Assembly (NCBI GenBank): GCA_025093555.1
Contig: JAIWNF010000084.1
Span: 62,001 to 126,000, forward strand
Length of the DNA stretch: 64,000 bases
Origin: Circinella umbellata
Lineage: Eukaryota > Mucoromycota > Mucoromycetes > Mucorales > Lichtheimiaceae
Direction: 5' to 3'
Position 1 is the stretch's first letter. Each line of letters opens with the position of its first letter. Below are positions 44,700-59,045 of this stretch, one piece after another. The notes beneath the pieces are model-generated. The model did no database searches. It was given only the letters and a program-made list of their open reading frames with translations, and had not been told where the DNA came from. The translations under genes and the position numbers were made by a program.

Positions 44700-47229
44700 T
44701 CAACGTCTTTCAACAAAAACATGCATTCCATCCTTCATAGGATGTGTTAAAGATACTCCATAAGTAACAGTTTGATTAGGAACAAGAGAGAACTTGTAAC
44801 GCTTTAACAACATTACAATGGCAATTAAAGCTTCAAGTGTTGCTAAGTTTTGCCCCAAGCCTGTACAATATATATTGTTTAGTTTTTTTTTTCTTTTTTT
44901 AAATATCAATTAATCATGCACACATACAATGTGTTTTTTTAACACTTACACACACGTGGACCTGCGTGAAAAGCAGGCCATTGGCCAGCAGATTCTCTCT
45001 TGAGTTCGCCGTTTTCTGTTAACCAGCGTTCTGGACGGAAGCTGCGAGCATCAGGCCCCCAGATCTTCTCAGATCTACCCATACAGTAAGGTGACCATGT
45101 AACGCTAAAAAGATAATGTTCATTGAAAAATATTGATTAGTATCAATAATAGTTCACTAACGCTTTTGACTTTAGTCCAAAACTGTGTATTATAGCTTTT
45201 ATATACCTATCTCCCTTATGAATAGGTGTCCCATCAGGAAGGACATCCTCGTCTAATGCTACCTTTACATTTGTAGGAACAGATGGATGAAGTCGCAATA
45301 CTTCATAAAACCTAGTATATTTTTATAAAAGTGCATATACATGACAATGTTTGATTAATTTTCGTATGTGGTTTACAAATCCCATCGTTTATCTGCTACG
45401 TATTACTGGGTATAGAAAAAAAACTTACACTGCATGGGCATATTTCATTTTTTTAATTACTTCGTAAAATGCGGGTGCATCCAATAATGATTCATCTCCT
45501 GGAATATTTTCAATGATTTCTTCAAGAAGTTTGGCTTCTACACGAGGATGCAACATCAAGTTGTAGAAACACCACGATAATGCCTGAGCTGTTGTATCGC
45601 GACCAGCAATAATAAAATTCAATACAGTATCACGTAACTCTTCATTGGAGAGTGGTTGATTATGTTCATTCTTTGCATTCATAAAACGAGATAACAAATC
45701 TTTGTATTCGCCACCATTTTTTATTTGTTCGCGTCGATCATTCACTAAGCCGTAAGCGAAATCGTTAATCACCTGGAGATGCTGTTTAATTGTCTTGCTA
45801 CCTGGTCTGAAAATAGGCTTAAAAAATTCACGAAGGTCGGTGAAAGGATCGACAAATCGTTCAAAAGAAGCATACTGGCAGATATCAAATGATTCGGCGA
45901 ATGGGACTTTTTTTTTGCTTCTCAATGAATCAAGTTGTTTACCGAAACCGAGACTATATATATAATGATTAATAAACATGCAAATGTATGCTGCTGTTTA
46001 GAATGATGTATTTACTTGGAGATTATATATCCGAGCAAAAAAATACTTACTAGACAAATGAATCCAAAGTAAACTTGTAAATGACATCATGGAAATCGAC
46101 AGATTTACCGTTTTCTGCCTTCTTATCAAAAATATCATTTGAAATAATTTCCAGTTCTTTGATAAACACTTCGCTGAAGTGGTCTCTAAAGTTGACCACA
46201 TTAAAAATTAGACTGGCAGCCTTACGTTGCCTAATAGATATAATATAATTGTATGATTGTTATGTCAACTGCCATCATGTATCAAAGATTTCAAGTTAAA
46301 AAGTTAGTAAAAACAATATCTTATAGGATACTAACCATTTCCATTGTTCTCCGTCTAATACAGTAAAATATTATGAATAAAAAAATATATTAGTTTATTT
46401 TCTTTCTTATTACAACTCATGATTATATCTATAATTTGTATTCTAATTGGTAAACTTACTTGCAACAAAGATACCATGGCCGAACAAATCAGTCATTGCA
46501 TATCTGATGTTATATACATCCATTAGTTTAACTTATTTTTAGTCGGAGTTAAAAAGGTATGAAAGAAAAATAAAAGAGATGCGCATACTTCATTTGAGGG
46601 CCCTTTACATAATTTGAAAAGTTGGCTATTATATAAAATTATTTTGTCAGTTTCATGTCAATAATGCCATGATATTTCTTTCTCATGTAATTCATTATTT
46701 ACTTTTCAAAACATGCTCCACATTATCAGGATTAATAGTCTATAAAAATAATAATATTGATTTCTTATTATTATCATTATTTTCTTTTTACATCATAAAT
46801 TTTGTTATATGTAAGAAAATTTTCTTTTTATTTACCATGATTTGAGGAGGAAGTCCAAATACAGTTTGACCACTAAGAACAAATAAAGTTTTAGCACGTG
46901 AAGTAATTTTAGTTTCTTTCTTTTTTTTTCCACTTCCCCGCATATCTGCAACAACTTTTATTTATTGAAAGTAAAGGAAATTGAATAAAAAAAACTTACA
47001 AGGTAAGCGTATCATGTTTATTCAATAAATAATCCAGATGCTCCAAGATTCGATCTTTATTTTTGATTTGCTCGAAAAGTGAACCGAATAATGGAGTACC
47101 AGGACTAAATACTTGAGTGTTGGGACGATCAGTAAAAACGACACGATCGTTGTATTTGAGTGATAAGAGACCGAGAATAGCAGCACTAGAAGCTGCTACT
47201 GCACCTACAAGTGTATCAGCTGATGCCAT
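44700..47229 (-). CDS. Cytochrome P450 monooxygenase
   Basis: About ten exons with short introns. The N-terminus (MASADTLVGAVAASSAAILG) is a likely ER signal-anchor. Motifs in order: the C-helix WxxxR region DGEQWKWQRKAAS, helix-I AGRDTTAQALSW, the ExxR motif in YEVLRLHPSVP, the PERF-like FRPERW, and the heme loop FHAGPRVCLGQNLA with its Cys ligand. The C-terminus is intact, ending at a TGA at 44700-44702. The overall pattern resembles the fatty-acid/alkane-type (CYP52/86-like) clan that is expanded in Mucorales-type fungi, so a fatty-acid or xenobiotic hydroxylase is likely, but the subfamily is not certain. It is not flanked by biosynthetic genes. Confidence 0.92.
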
Positions 47230-50200
47230 ATTAACAAGAATATTATATTTTTTTTAATAAAATAAGTTAAGCGAAAGAAGAAGAAGTAATAAAAGAAGAG
47301 AAGTGGGGTTTATATTGTACTTTATTACATTTATGAAATTAAAAAAGTGATAGGTTGTGTACCTTCCCTCTATCAACATCACACCAAAAAATTTTATTCC
47401 ATAAGCACGTATTATCCTATTATGGAAGTAGATATTTGATAGTTATACGCTTACTACCTGTCGTTTGACTATTATATCATTTTTTATTACCCATATATAA
47501 TAGACTTATATATGCCACTAATTTATTTCACCACACATTCTCATCTTCAAGCGATAATAAAAAAAGTAAGAGAAGGAAATAAGCGTGCAAAATGAAACGA
47601 TTTTTTTTTTCAAGTTTGTTACACTGAAATTATATATGTTACACGGGCTCCATGTTACTTGGTAGAGACAGATCTTGAGTTTGAAAACTATTAATATATC
47701 AGTCAGTGATGAGTTGGTCGTAACAAGTATTACCAGTCTATCTACATTTCAAATCAATCTTGCTGGAAATCTTTCTTTTTCAGAAAGAATCTTATGGACA
47801 GGCGAAAGAACGCAGACAGAATGGTTCCGAGTTAGAAATTGAAAATTTTAGATAAAATTTTTATTTTGTTGTTGTAATGCAACCCCAATAAAAGCAACGA
47901 CGTATCAATTAAATATATTACAAAATGCGAAATGAAAAGGAATATACAAGAAGTTTTTAAAAGAAAATAATGGGCGATAGTATTTTTAAGAAGAGGAATA
48001 TGAAAAATATATACAGAGTGTAAAAATTACTGCTATGAGGGGAATACATATACAACGATTACTTGTAGTAGAAAGCGCATCAGCTTAATCATAAATAACA
48101 ATACTTATTTTGAATCGGAATTGTTTTTATGTATTACGTATATATCAGACCACTGTCCTCGAGAAGAGTTAGTCAACTCAAAATGACATATATAATCATA
48201 CCGCGTTAATAAGCTTTTTTTTTATAAAACAGTAGAACGCAGTTAAGAAATCAACTAGTAATTACTAATGCCCTACATATACTTACGAAGTCAGTCTTCT
48301 CTTTTACGAACGTGGAACTGTTGTCATTATTAAAATAACCCCCATGTGGATGTACAAATGTAGTACGAGTATTTCAGAAATTTTGGGTGTGGCGTTGCAT
48401 CTGTTGGTGAACTCCATATAATTGTATACGTTCGTGTATGATGAGTTACTATACATCAAATAATTCAGTTATAAAGAGAGTATATATATTATAACATATA
48501 CGTATAATTCATTTTAGATGGATTCTCATTGCGGTTACCACCGATGCAGGAACGAATACAATGACGATCACAGCAGGTGTATGCATATGTAATTGTATTA
48601 CTGTCTTATACTCTGAACTATATGCGAGCCACCCTTCTTTGACAAAGTTCACTAACTATATTAAAAAAACAATATAACTAAATCATATACTGCTTTTCTC
48701 TTCTACAAATAGATAAAGACTGATGTTTTTCAAAAAGCACTAATGCTCTCTAATGCTATTAAAAACATGCATTAGTTAATATCTATCATTATCACCCGAC
48801 AGCTCCCATCACATAATAAATTATCACCTTCTTGACTAGAATTACGAACATTTCATACAGTAAGTAGTATGGATGCTCTCAGTACATAACTGGGAGAACA
48901 CTTTGCCACATACGTTGACTGGTTTTTTTTTTAAAAAAAAAAATAAAGATAAAAAAAATAGCCGAATTGAGGAAAAGAACTAGCTGTAATAAAAATTGAA
49001 GTTATTCTTATTAATTACTATTTTACTTATTCGCAGACCAAACTTCCAGTCATTTTACTGTTATTACCATCGAAGATAGTATGGTAGCTATTATTATTCC
49101 AACATTTTTCAATTCGATTACAGTATATCTAGCGTAGTACGAACTCTAATAATTAGGAATAACAGTACCTTTCTTAATAAGAAATAAGCTACTTGAATGA
49201 TAATGGACGATATAAAACGTTGACATTATAAATCAGAACCCATTGATCACCACAATAACAATTATTTACTGTATAATTAAAGGTATATTACATTGAGTAT
49301 GCTATTTAAATTTTCAATGGCACGACCTTTATGGTTGCTTTTACCATATTGTAAATATTTCTTTTTATAGGGTTTACCATTATAAATTCCTTCATGAAGA
49401 TGACGTTCATTAGCATGAATAACAATGTTACGTAATATGCGCATTCTTACGTATCATTCATTGTAAGAACTTCTTTCTGGTAGCATTGATGAACTGTCGA
49501 CTGAATAGATTTTTGAAGTGTTTACCGGTACGTATAATCGTTGCTTACATACTGTGTACTAGATACTCCCCTATAGCTAGTCCCAGCCACACCTGTATTC
49601 TTACAATATATTATTTCAATGACATCCATGTACAGACGTTATGATATGTGTGATGTCGTTCTTGCTCTTTGTCGAAATATACTCCTAAATATCAGTAGTA
49701 AGCTTTTAATAAAATACTGTACGTATACAGCTATATAATGATCCTAGAAAAAAAAGGTTGCAAAGCATGTACTATCTAAACCCAAACTTAGCTTAAAGTT
49801 GGTACCCCCTTAACAGTATCTCTATTTATATTGGCACTGAAAATTACATAATTACCAACGTGGTGATCGCCCTCATATATAATATGGAGAAGATAGAACG
49901 CTATCAGCACAAAAAAAGGAAAAAGTAGAAGGATAGAAGCTGTAAAGCTGACAAACTTTTCATTGTAAATTTTCAAAAAAAGAGTACAATACACGAGAGT
50001 CTGCTTCTTCTTAACAACACACGCATTAATTAAACTAACGGACTATGTGTATTTATAATATCGTATATCTCATATAGTTAGAAAATTTATTTTTATTTTT
50101 TTGTGGCCCCAATAGCATATAAGTACAGCAACATTGTTGCTGCTGTCGTGGATTTTAATATATAAGAATTATGTTTCACTAAAGTAAATAAATAACTCAG

Positions 50201-52389
50201 GTTACTTTAGCATTATTTTGCTGTATCATATTGTGTATCAGCATGCCCAACGACTGGGTTTTATGTCTATATCATGTATGATCCTAACGTATATGTATAT
50301 TTTCACCCCTTGCATATTACAAAAAAAAAGTGTGTCATATCAAATCCCTGAATAGTTTTTAACCCCTCTATACCCTTTTCCTCTTCTTAAGCTCTTTATT
50401 ATATAACGTGTGTTTAAGACTGACGTGCTATTAATAATACTTATTTTTTGTTTTTCTGTTACTACTTATATTGGCTAAAGCAGGACAGTTTATATCCATT
50501 ATGTATTACCATTCCTCAATGTGATACTAGTGTTACAAAGAAATACAATAAAGATTCAAAATATATATGTGATCGTGTATTTAAGGACGATCTACAAAAA
50601 GTTTTACAACAAGAACTATAATAAAAGAAGTCACTGATCATCATCTTGAAAAAAAGGAGAGTTAAGGGATCTCAATATACGGACATTTTTTCATAAATTC
50701 CAAAAAGTATAATTCTTATTATATACGTACGTATAGATTTTAGTTGTCATCTTAAAAAGTATTTAGTTACCGTTATATACAAACAATGCTCAACTGGTCG
50801 GATCAAATTAAAAAAGTTTATTTTTTCTCTCTCCTTTTTTATTATTCATAACTCAAGTACATGTAAAAAAGACAGGTAAACTTTAATTATGGTCACATAA
50901 TAGATTATTTGAGGCAATTATTATGTTATATAGTTAGACCGTTTTTTTTCTGTTTACTATATTGAATCTTGGCAAATATGGTAATTCATGTAGAGCAAAA
51001 AAAAACATTTGTATAAGAGAATACATTTCTTTTTTTAAATTAATATTATATTAATTATAAACTGACAAAATTGAAATTTAAATCAAGAGTTCTCCATACG
51101 TTTGTGTGTATATATATATTATTAGGTGCTAATTTTTAGTTACGTATGAACACACAATACGTAGAACTATATAATGTTAATTAGATTTAACCTCTATTAT
51201 ACGATGATACATTAGAGAAACAGATCACGAAATTTTATTTTTGGATTTTTCTCTTTTTAATAATAATAATTTGTTTTTGTTTCTTAGTTACATGAAAAAT
51301 ATACAAATTTATTCTTCTGGTTGGTAGCAAAGAGCGCCCATGCTATATTTGAAAAGACATTTTGAGAAGCGATTGAACACTTTTATAATAATAGCTTAAA
51401 TATTTTGATAAAATATATTACCGAAAACAACACCTTTTTTTTTTTTGGTCTCTACAAACCATGATCAGTATACACAATTCCACGTCATAATGATTTATTG
51501 TTATTGGAAATACAATTACGTATTAACATTCCTTTTAGGTAGTATTTTCAACACCCTTAATAATAATCTATCGTCAAGTTTAGTTAATGTATTATTATTA
51601 TTATTATTATTCTATAACATTTATAATAAATCTTTACGTACATAGCTTTAAAGCAACATAATGATTTATATAAAAAATACGGAGCTTGTTTAAATATAAA
51701 GATTTATTAATTTTCGATAATATAATTGAACGTCGAATATTATTATTAGCGAACTTACTTAAAATATAATTATAGTACGTATATAAAAAAATATGTAATA
51801 CGTATATAAATTAGCAAAATTATCATGTAGTTAACCAAGATATTCATTTCCAATTAGTAGGTCAAAGCTTATAACAATCTGGTGTGAGTAGTTGCCAAAC
51901 TGAAACTATACGTATTAATACAAAAAATTAGGGTAACAGAACTTACATAATAGACTATACATTTACTATAACAATAGCAACAACTATTATATATATATAT
52001 ATCGAAGTAAAAATAATAATGATACATCAGTGTACTTTGATTTTTTTTGTTGTACTGGCTGATATAATAATATGAAATGTTACATTTCCCTTTAAAAAAG
52101 TGTATGCAATCTGTCAAATTATCCGATTGTTACACAAGTAAACGAATCAGCAGGAAGAAAGACCAAGCCACATTTATTTTTTCGGTTCGAAAAAAAAAGT
52201 TCCTGCCGCTTTGGAAATAATTCCCAGCATTATTGTAACCCGCAAAAAGAAACTTTTTTTTTTGCTGTGCTTTCTTCTCGGCCCCTCCCCTTTTAACTTT
52301 TCGATCAGTAACTCTTTCAACAACACACATACACACTTATATATATATATATATATACATATAGAAACATATAAATAAGGGAATATATA
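47230..52389. other. 5.2-kb gene-poor region
   Basis: The longest stretch without a called gene, between the divergent P450 and NOG1 genes. AT-rich with many homopolymers and AT dinucleotide repeats (for example near 51985 and 52345). Apart from a short coding-like frame at 49277-49444, no gene, RNA or mobile element was recognised. Confidence 0.5.
49277..49444 (-). CDS. Hypothetical 55-residue basic protein
   Basis: ATG at 49444 to a TAA at 49277-49279. The peptide is basic and His/Tyr-rich (MRILRNIVIHANERHLHEG, then IYNGKPYKKKYLQYGKSN) with the codon usage of the true genes and strong contrast to the AT-rich flanks. No family was recognised. It may be an intact small gene, an exon, or a relic. 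Confidence 0.35.
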   Translation of the reverse strand: MRILRNIVIHANERHLHEGIYNGKPYKKKYLQYGKSNHKGRAIENLNSILNVIYL

Positions 52390-54848
52390 ATGTCTTCACT
52401 TTATAATTTTAAAAAGATTGAACCCGTGCCAACGGCCGCCGACTTTATTGACATTATCTTGTCAAAGACACAAAGAAAGACACCTACTGTCATTCGCAAG
52501 AACTATAACATTGGTCGTATTCGTCAATTTTATATGCGCAAGGTCAAATACACTCAAGATAGTTTTGAAGAGAAATTTAAGAATATTTTGGATGAATTTC
52601 CAAAGTTAGACGTATGTTATTTTATTCATTATCTGTTGTACCTTCGAGATCTACCGGTATTAAACATAATATATATTTGTAATTCATTTAGGACGTTCAT
52701 CCATTCTATGCCGATCTTATGAACGTGTTATACGATAAAGACCATTACAAGTTAGCTTTGGGTCAGATCAATACTGCTCGTCATTTGATTGATCAAGTAG
52801 CAAAAGATTATGTTCGTTTACTCAAATTTGGTGATTCGTTATATCGTTGTAAACAATTGAAACGTGCTGCTTTGGGAAGGTAAATGATAAAGAAAATAAA
52901 AGTATTGTATAAAGAAAATATACTTACTAACACATTTTATTATATTAATCTTAGAATGGCTACCATTATGAAACGTCAAAAGGATAGTTTAGCTTACTTG
53001 GAACAAGTTCGACAACATTTATCTCGTCTTCCGTCCATTGATCCCAATACTCGTACATTGTTGATTTGTGGTTACCCAAATGTCGGCAAATCCAGTTTCA
53101 TCAATAAAATTACTCGTGCTGATGTCGATGTTCAACCTTATGCATTTACCACCAAATCTTTGTTTGTCGGTCATATGGATTATAAGTATATGCGATGGCA
53201 AGTCATTGATACTCCTGGTATTTTAGATCATCCTTTAGAAGAACGTAATACTATTGAAATGCAATCCATTACTGCTATGGCTCATTTGCGTTCTGCTATT
53301 ATGTACTTTATGGATTTATCTGAACAATGTGGTTATAGCATCGAGGATCAGGTAAAAAAAATTAAGGGGAAGGAAAAAGGTTAGACTACAATTCAGCGAA
53401 AAAAGTTACTCAATTCTATTTTATATATTTATATTATAGGTCAAACTTTTCCATAACATCAAACCACTTTTTGCCAACAAACCTATCGTTCTTGTCATTA
53501 ACAAAATTGATCAAGTCAGACCTGAAGATCTCCCTGCTGAACAACGTGCTTGGATCGAAGAAATTATGAATCAAGATAATGCCACTGTATTGACTATGTC
53601 ATGTTATAACGAAGAAGGTGTTATGGATGTTCGTAATAGTGCATGTGATAAGTTATTGGCTGCTCGTGTTGAAATGAAAATGTCGGGTAATAAGATCAAT
53701 GATGTTATCAACAAGATTCATCTTGCTACACCTACTGCCAGAGATGGAATTGTAAGTTTTTTTTATAGTATTCTCATATATCTTCAAATTGCTACATTTT
53801 ACTTACTAAGTATGGGTTTTTTATTTTATTTATTACTATTAGGCTCGCTTGCCAAATATTCCTGATGGTGCCTTGAGCAAGACGAAATATGATCCTAACG
53901 ATCCCAACAGACCTAAGTTGGAGAAGGATCTTGAAGTGGAAGCTGGTGGTGCTGGTGTTTACAGTGTAGATGTCAAGAAGAGATACTTGCTTGGTGATGA
54001 AGATTGGAAATATGACACTATTCCTGAATTTTGGGAAGGTCATAATGTTGCTGACTTTATCGATCCAGAAATTGAAGAGAAATTGGAAGCACTTGAACGT
54101 GAAGAAGAACGTCTTGAAAAAGAAGGATTTTATGATAATAATGAACCTATTGTAAGTATATTGTACATATATATATATATTGATATATATAATGAATCAT
54201 GCTGTATTATATTGTACATTTGTGTTAATTGATATTTTTTACTTTTTATATTAGATGGATGAGGAAGAAGAGGAACTTCGAAGCACTGCCGATGCTATTC
54301 GTGAACGTAAGAAACTTATTGTACAAGCTCATCGTACAGCACGCGGTAGTAAGACTGCCATTGTTCCTAAGAAGGTTCTTGCTAAGGTAAATAAAAGAAA
54401 AATAAAGGCATTTGTTTATGTTTCGAAATGATAATAACCTATGTGAGATATTAATCAATACAAAAAATTTATGTGTTTTAAATAGAATGCCACTGTGGAT
54501 GAAATGAACGATCATTTGAGTAAAATGGGTATTGATGCAAATGCTGCTGTAGAACGTACTCGTGCCAGTGCTGCTGGTCGTAAACGTACTCGTGAAGAAG
54601 CTATTCCTGATGAAGCAGTCAAGGATGCTGATGCCGCTGTTCGAGATGAAGTTGTTACTCGTGAAATGAGTAACCTTGGTTTCCGTAATGTCAAGCAAAA
54701 GAAGGAAGCTGATAAACAAAAGAAATTGAACCAAGTTCAAAATAACAAGATGGGTAAACGTGGTGAAGCAGATCGTAACATTCAAACCAAGATGCCAAAA
54801 CATTTATTCAGTGGCAAGACTTCCATGGGTTCTCGCGATCGACGATAA
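52390..54848 (+). CDS. NOG1: Nucleolar GTP-binding protein 1 (Nog1), ribosome assembly GTPase
   Basis: Essential GTPase of pre-60S ribosome assembly; its long C-terminal tail threads the peptide exit tunnel of the maturing subunit. Seven exons encode about 640 residues. N-terminal helical domain: [41 protein letters not shown] domain: G1 [11 protein letters not shown]2 region [15 protein letters not shown]3 DTPGILD, G4 NKIDQ. The NOGCT-type C-terminal part ([16 protein letters not shown], then [20 protein letters not shown]) is followed by a Lys/Arg-rich tail ending in a run like [12 protein letters not shown]. The start at 52390 matches the conserved N-terminus. Confidence 0.98.
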
Positions 54849-55337
54849 AAAAGAAAAAAGCACCTTTCTTATTTTTTATTTCAATTCCGTTTTTTTTAAT
54901 CTCATTCCCTTTTTCTAATGTCTTTCAATTTGTCTTTTTAAAAAAATAATGTGTATTTTCTCGTTTTCTTTCTTTTTCTATTTTTAACTTGCATCCATGA
55001 TACAAATATATATATATATATCGCATCTTTTTCTTTTATTATTCTTATATATTAAAAACCATTTGTTACTAACTACTATCAAAAATCAATTTGTATAAAA
55101 CATTAAAATGTGATTTTTATTATTATTATTATTAAGTGGAAGTTAAATTAAACGAAAGGAAAAGGAAAAACAAAAAAAAAAACGGATGTAATCAAAACGT
55201 TATGCATAAGCTTATTATATGTAAATGCATTGTTTGTTTATCAGTAGTGAGTGAAATTGCAAGGTGGTGTTGTAATTGTTGCGTATGAATTGGGAAGTTA
55301 TGATGAAGGGAGGTGGGGAACATTTTAGTTAAATAAA
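54849..55337. other. Convergent spacer between NOG1 and HMG-CoA synthase
   Basis: T-rich then AT-rich 3' flanks of two convergent genes. No feature recognised. Confidence 0.5.
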
Positions 55338-57359
55338 TTAGTCCTTGCGCTTATAGAAACGTCTCCACTTATCATCAATCTTTTCGATATAATAAACACC
55401 AGATGCAATATGATCCAAACTACCAACAGGGCTATAATCACAAGCATTATGAGTGGATTCACGAATTTGCATAGCCTATTTGTTTAATCAATTGATATGA
55501 GTAAAAATAATAATTTTTTTATACCCCCCTTTTTATAAAAAAAATATGTTACACATACTTCTGCAAACTCCTCCGGTTTGGAATGAGTACGAGCAGCTAA
55601 ACGTTCACGCAAGTTCAATTTCTCTTTGATATCAGAAGTGTTACTGTTGATACGGAAGGATACCATAGAGGCAGCCAAACCAGAACCATAAGAATACAAT
55701 AAGACACGCTTGCCTTGAAGAGTTTCAGAGTCAACTTCAGATACAAGGGAGGCAAGACCGGCCCACACAGCAGCAGTATACATGTTACCGATTTGTTTGG
55801 GGGCAAAGGCAGCAGGACCGACCTTTTGTGCGTAACCGGCCTTGGAGAAAGCAACACAGGCCTTTTCTAAATCACGGTTTTCCAATGATTCACCATATGC
55901 CAATTCCCCAAATTGTTGGATGGGAGCATACTTTTCATTTTCACGATCTTGCAAATAATCGTTGTATGACTACAATAATCAATTCGTTGATTGATAATGC
56001 AAATAAGTATCTTTGATCTCATAACTGCAACCATGCCGTAAAAACATTTCATTTCTCATATCTTTTTCAACTCAAAAACAAAAAAAAACTTACAGCACGA
56101 GCAAATGATTTGTTAACCAGTTTAGCATAAGGCGAATGGCAAACGACATAATCAATATCATCCATACTAGGATGCTCCTTGTTTAATTGCTTGCCCAGAC
56201 GAGTCATATAACGGTTGTAGCAAGTATCGAATGCACGAAGGTAGCAAACGTTGGAAAATTTACCATCAACAACAGGGTATTCAGAATGCATATCAGGCTT
56301 ATAAAAGTCATAAGCATGTTCCATATGGGTACTGCGGAGACCTTTATTACACAAAATAAAGTTTATGAGTCAATAAACAAAAGCTTGACTTTTTTTCTGG
56401 CCCCCTCAACATGACAATGAAATTGTGCATCATTTCTCTCCCGTGCACATACTCTATCATCTCCTTTTTGCCATTTTTAATCACAGTAGTATTTTTTCCC
56501 CTGCACCATTCCCCTTAAAGAATTGATAACAATGAATTTTTTTCATTACCTCGTTCTAAAACGATGGGAGCATTGGGACCAATCACCATGGCAACAACAC
56601 CAGCACCTGAAGTAGGACGAGCAGCACCTGAAGCATACAAAGCCAAATCACCAGCAATGACAATAGCCTTACGACCATCCCACGAAGAAGATTCAACCCA
56701 GTTAACAGCATTGGAGAAGGCACTGAAACCACCATAGCATGCATTGGTAGTATCAATACCTTCAATTTCGGTATTGCCATGTTCAGCGAATAAAGTCATC
56801 AAAGTGGTCTTGACAGATTTGGACTTGTCAATAATTGTTTCAGTACCCACTTCCAAACGACCGATATCATTATAAGAGTAATTATACCTTTCCATCACAG
56901 ATTGTACAGCTAGATAGAGTGTGAAACCAGCACATGTTAATAAGAATAGTAGCAAGAATACTTCCATAATTTTTTTCCTCATATAACTGACAAAAACAGA
57001 GATAATTGTGCTTCATAAACAATATTCTGGTTTTCAGATGAACAAAATAAAAAAGACAAAGCAACTTACCAGTCAAACAAATAGATTGAATGTCTTCACG
57101 GTCATCAATAAAAGCCATCTTTTCTTGACCTAAACCGATGGTGTATTTGCCAGCGCTAACACCATCAAAGGTTTCCATTTCAGATTGTTCGACACACTAT
57201 TTATAAGAGTTGATAAGACAAAATGTTCTATGTCAAGAAATGTATAACAGAAATATATATATATATATATGTAAAACCACATACTCTGGAAGGGAAATAC
57301 ATATCCATGGCCAAAATGCCGACATTTTGAGGATAGTGTTCAAAGCTGGATTGAGTCAT
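55338..57359 (-). CDS. ERG13: Hydroxymethylglutaryl-CoA synthase
   Basis: Condenses acetyl-CoA with acetoacetyl-CoA to HMG-CoA, the committed entry to the mevalonate/ergosterol pathway. About six exons, roughly 450 residues. Readable blocks: [56 protein letters not shown], the catalytic loop [20 protein letters not shown] with its Cys nucleophile, [19 protein letters not shown], and [19 protein letters not shown] with the conserved His. The C-terminal exon ends with [19 protein letters not shown]. Eukaryotic cytosolic type. The start at 57359 precedes the family's N-terminal strand with no presequence. Confidence 0.97.
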
Positions 57360-57869
57360 TGTGTAAGATGAAGGAAGTAAAAGAAAAAAAGAAGCTGGTG
57401 TTTACAACCGAGGGTAAAAAAAAAAGCTTAAAAAGGGGAGGACGGCAGATTCGCGTTTGTGAAAAAAAAAAAAAAAAACCAGCGTATCACGTAACACAGT
57501 GCTGATTTTTTTTATTTATTTTTCGATCGGAGCAGTTCTTACTAGAAGTGGCAAATACAACCTTGAGTATCGACTCGGGACCATTAACTTCTGCTTTTTT
57601 TTTTTGCTGTATGAAGATCCGTCTTTCTTTCTCCTTACAGAAAAAGAATTATGTAACGATAAAAAAAACTAATCAAATTTCAAAAATTCGGTGAAGCACA
57701 CCGAACATATGACAGTACTTTATTATATAAACGATGAAGAGGCTGAAGCATGAAGTATGAAAGGGTATAATAATAAATATCTCTTTGTTCCATGATCATA
57801 ACTTGACAACAATACTAAAAAAAACCAGGAGGAAAAAAAACTCCGTTTAATAAATCCAGATGTCTCACT
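57360..57869. promoter_or_regulatory. HMG-CoA synthase upstream region
   Basis: Promoter side of HMG-CoA synthase, and 3' flank of the next minus-strand gene. Contains poly-A/T tracts near 57460. No sterol-response element was identified. Confidence 0.4.
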
Positions 57870-59045
57870 TTATTCTTCATTCTTATTCCTCATGTATGTA
57901 TGTAATACATACCAATCATGATCAGTCCCTTCAGCTTGACGCGCTTGATCGAATTCTTCAGTTGATATGGTACAATAGTCATCCATGATTCCAGGATCTC
58001 GATATATAAACAAGTCCTCGGTTGGATCATAGCCTATTAAGACAATATAGTGACCTAATTTCATTTTATACCAATATACATTCTGTCATTATAGTTTATC
58101 ATCACTATTAATTTCAATACATCATATAACATACCCGTATAATCGTCACTGGATATTTTATAGAAGAATTGACCACATAGAGATGCCATGCATCCTCTCG
58201 TAGCCTATGATTACCTGTTTTAGTCGTTTATTTGAATATCTACTGTTTCTTCTATTTACATTATTTTTTTTTCCTTGTTTACCTCACACCGTTGACAATG
58301 TAATAAACGTGCATTGACAAGTGCAACAATTGCAAATTGTCGATTAAATAAGAACCTCTTGTAATCTTCTATCGGTAATTTCCTAAATACATGTCCATAG
58401 ATGAGATTAGCTTCTGTATGATTTTTGTTTTCTTTTTCTTGTTTTTAAGATTGGGTTTGATTGAATGATATATATATATGGTCATAATAGTAAAAACTTA
58501 CATGCGTACGATGTGTACAGAACAGCTTTTTGCACTAGCAAATAATTTATTCACTCTTTTCTTGTCTTGATCAAAAGTTGCTTCATAGAATTTTACACCT
58601 TGATATTCTTCTCGAGTACCAAAAACACTTGTATAGAATGTAAAATCAGGTTCATATTTTCGTAATAGAAATGCCAAGTCGATAGTCCAGATACTCGTGA
58701 GTTGTATTTCCTCCGTTAATTGTTCTATACTTGACTCAGTCCCTAACCCTTTCAATATCATAGCTAATGATGCTATCCTATTATACAGTATATTTCATCA
58801 GATATAGATGGACAAATACGATATTGTCTTTATCGAAAACAAGCTTTCCTTTTTTTTTCTTACTTACCCACAATCCCAGTCAAAATGCTACTTTATTATT
58901 GATGAGAAGCAAGCAAGTTATGAATTATGTAAACAGCATATAAATTGCTTAAAAAAATTGATCAATCTTTTTTTACCTGCATAATGTGAGGTATACAATG
59001 ATGTTCGAAATTACTATAATTGATTACTTCTTGACCGTTTGCCAT
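57870..59045 (-). CDS. GUCD1-like (guanylyl cyclase domain-containing 1) protein
   Basis: Several exons, about 235 residues, the usual size of the family. Match to the eukaryotic GUCD1 pattern: HFDWDCG followed by IASLAMILKGLG, TSIWTIDLAFLLRKYEPDF, FYEATFDQDKKRVNKLFA, AIVALVNARLLHC, LGHYIVLIGYDPTED and FIYRDPG, and near the end EEFDQARQAEGTDHDW. The Cys-...-His-...-Asp arrangement is that of a papain-like peptidase fold (C39-like), despite the cyclase name, and the biochemical role is not established. The DWDCG segment is encoded by a 20-nt exon (58887-58868). The start at 59045 gives a short leader. Confidence 0.88.

Noticed and set aside
27569..47229. A secondary-metabolite cluster around the P450 and the zinc-cluster factor
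   Set aside because: No polyketide synthase, NRPS, terpene cyclase or transporter is present; the intervening genes are housekeeping or unrelated.
54246..54803. Long minus-strand Thr/Phe-rich ORF
   Set aside because: Antisense to the NOG1 C-terminal exon; no motif of its own.
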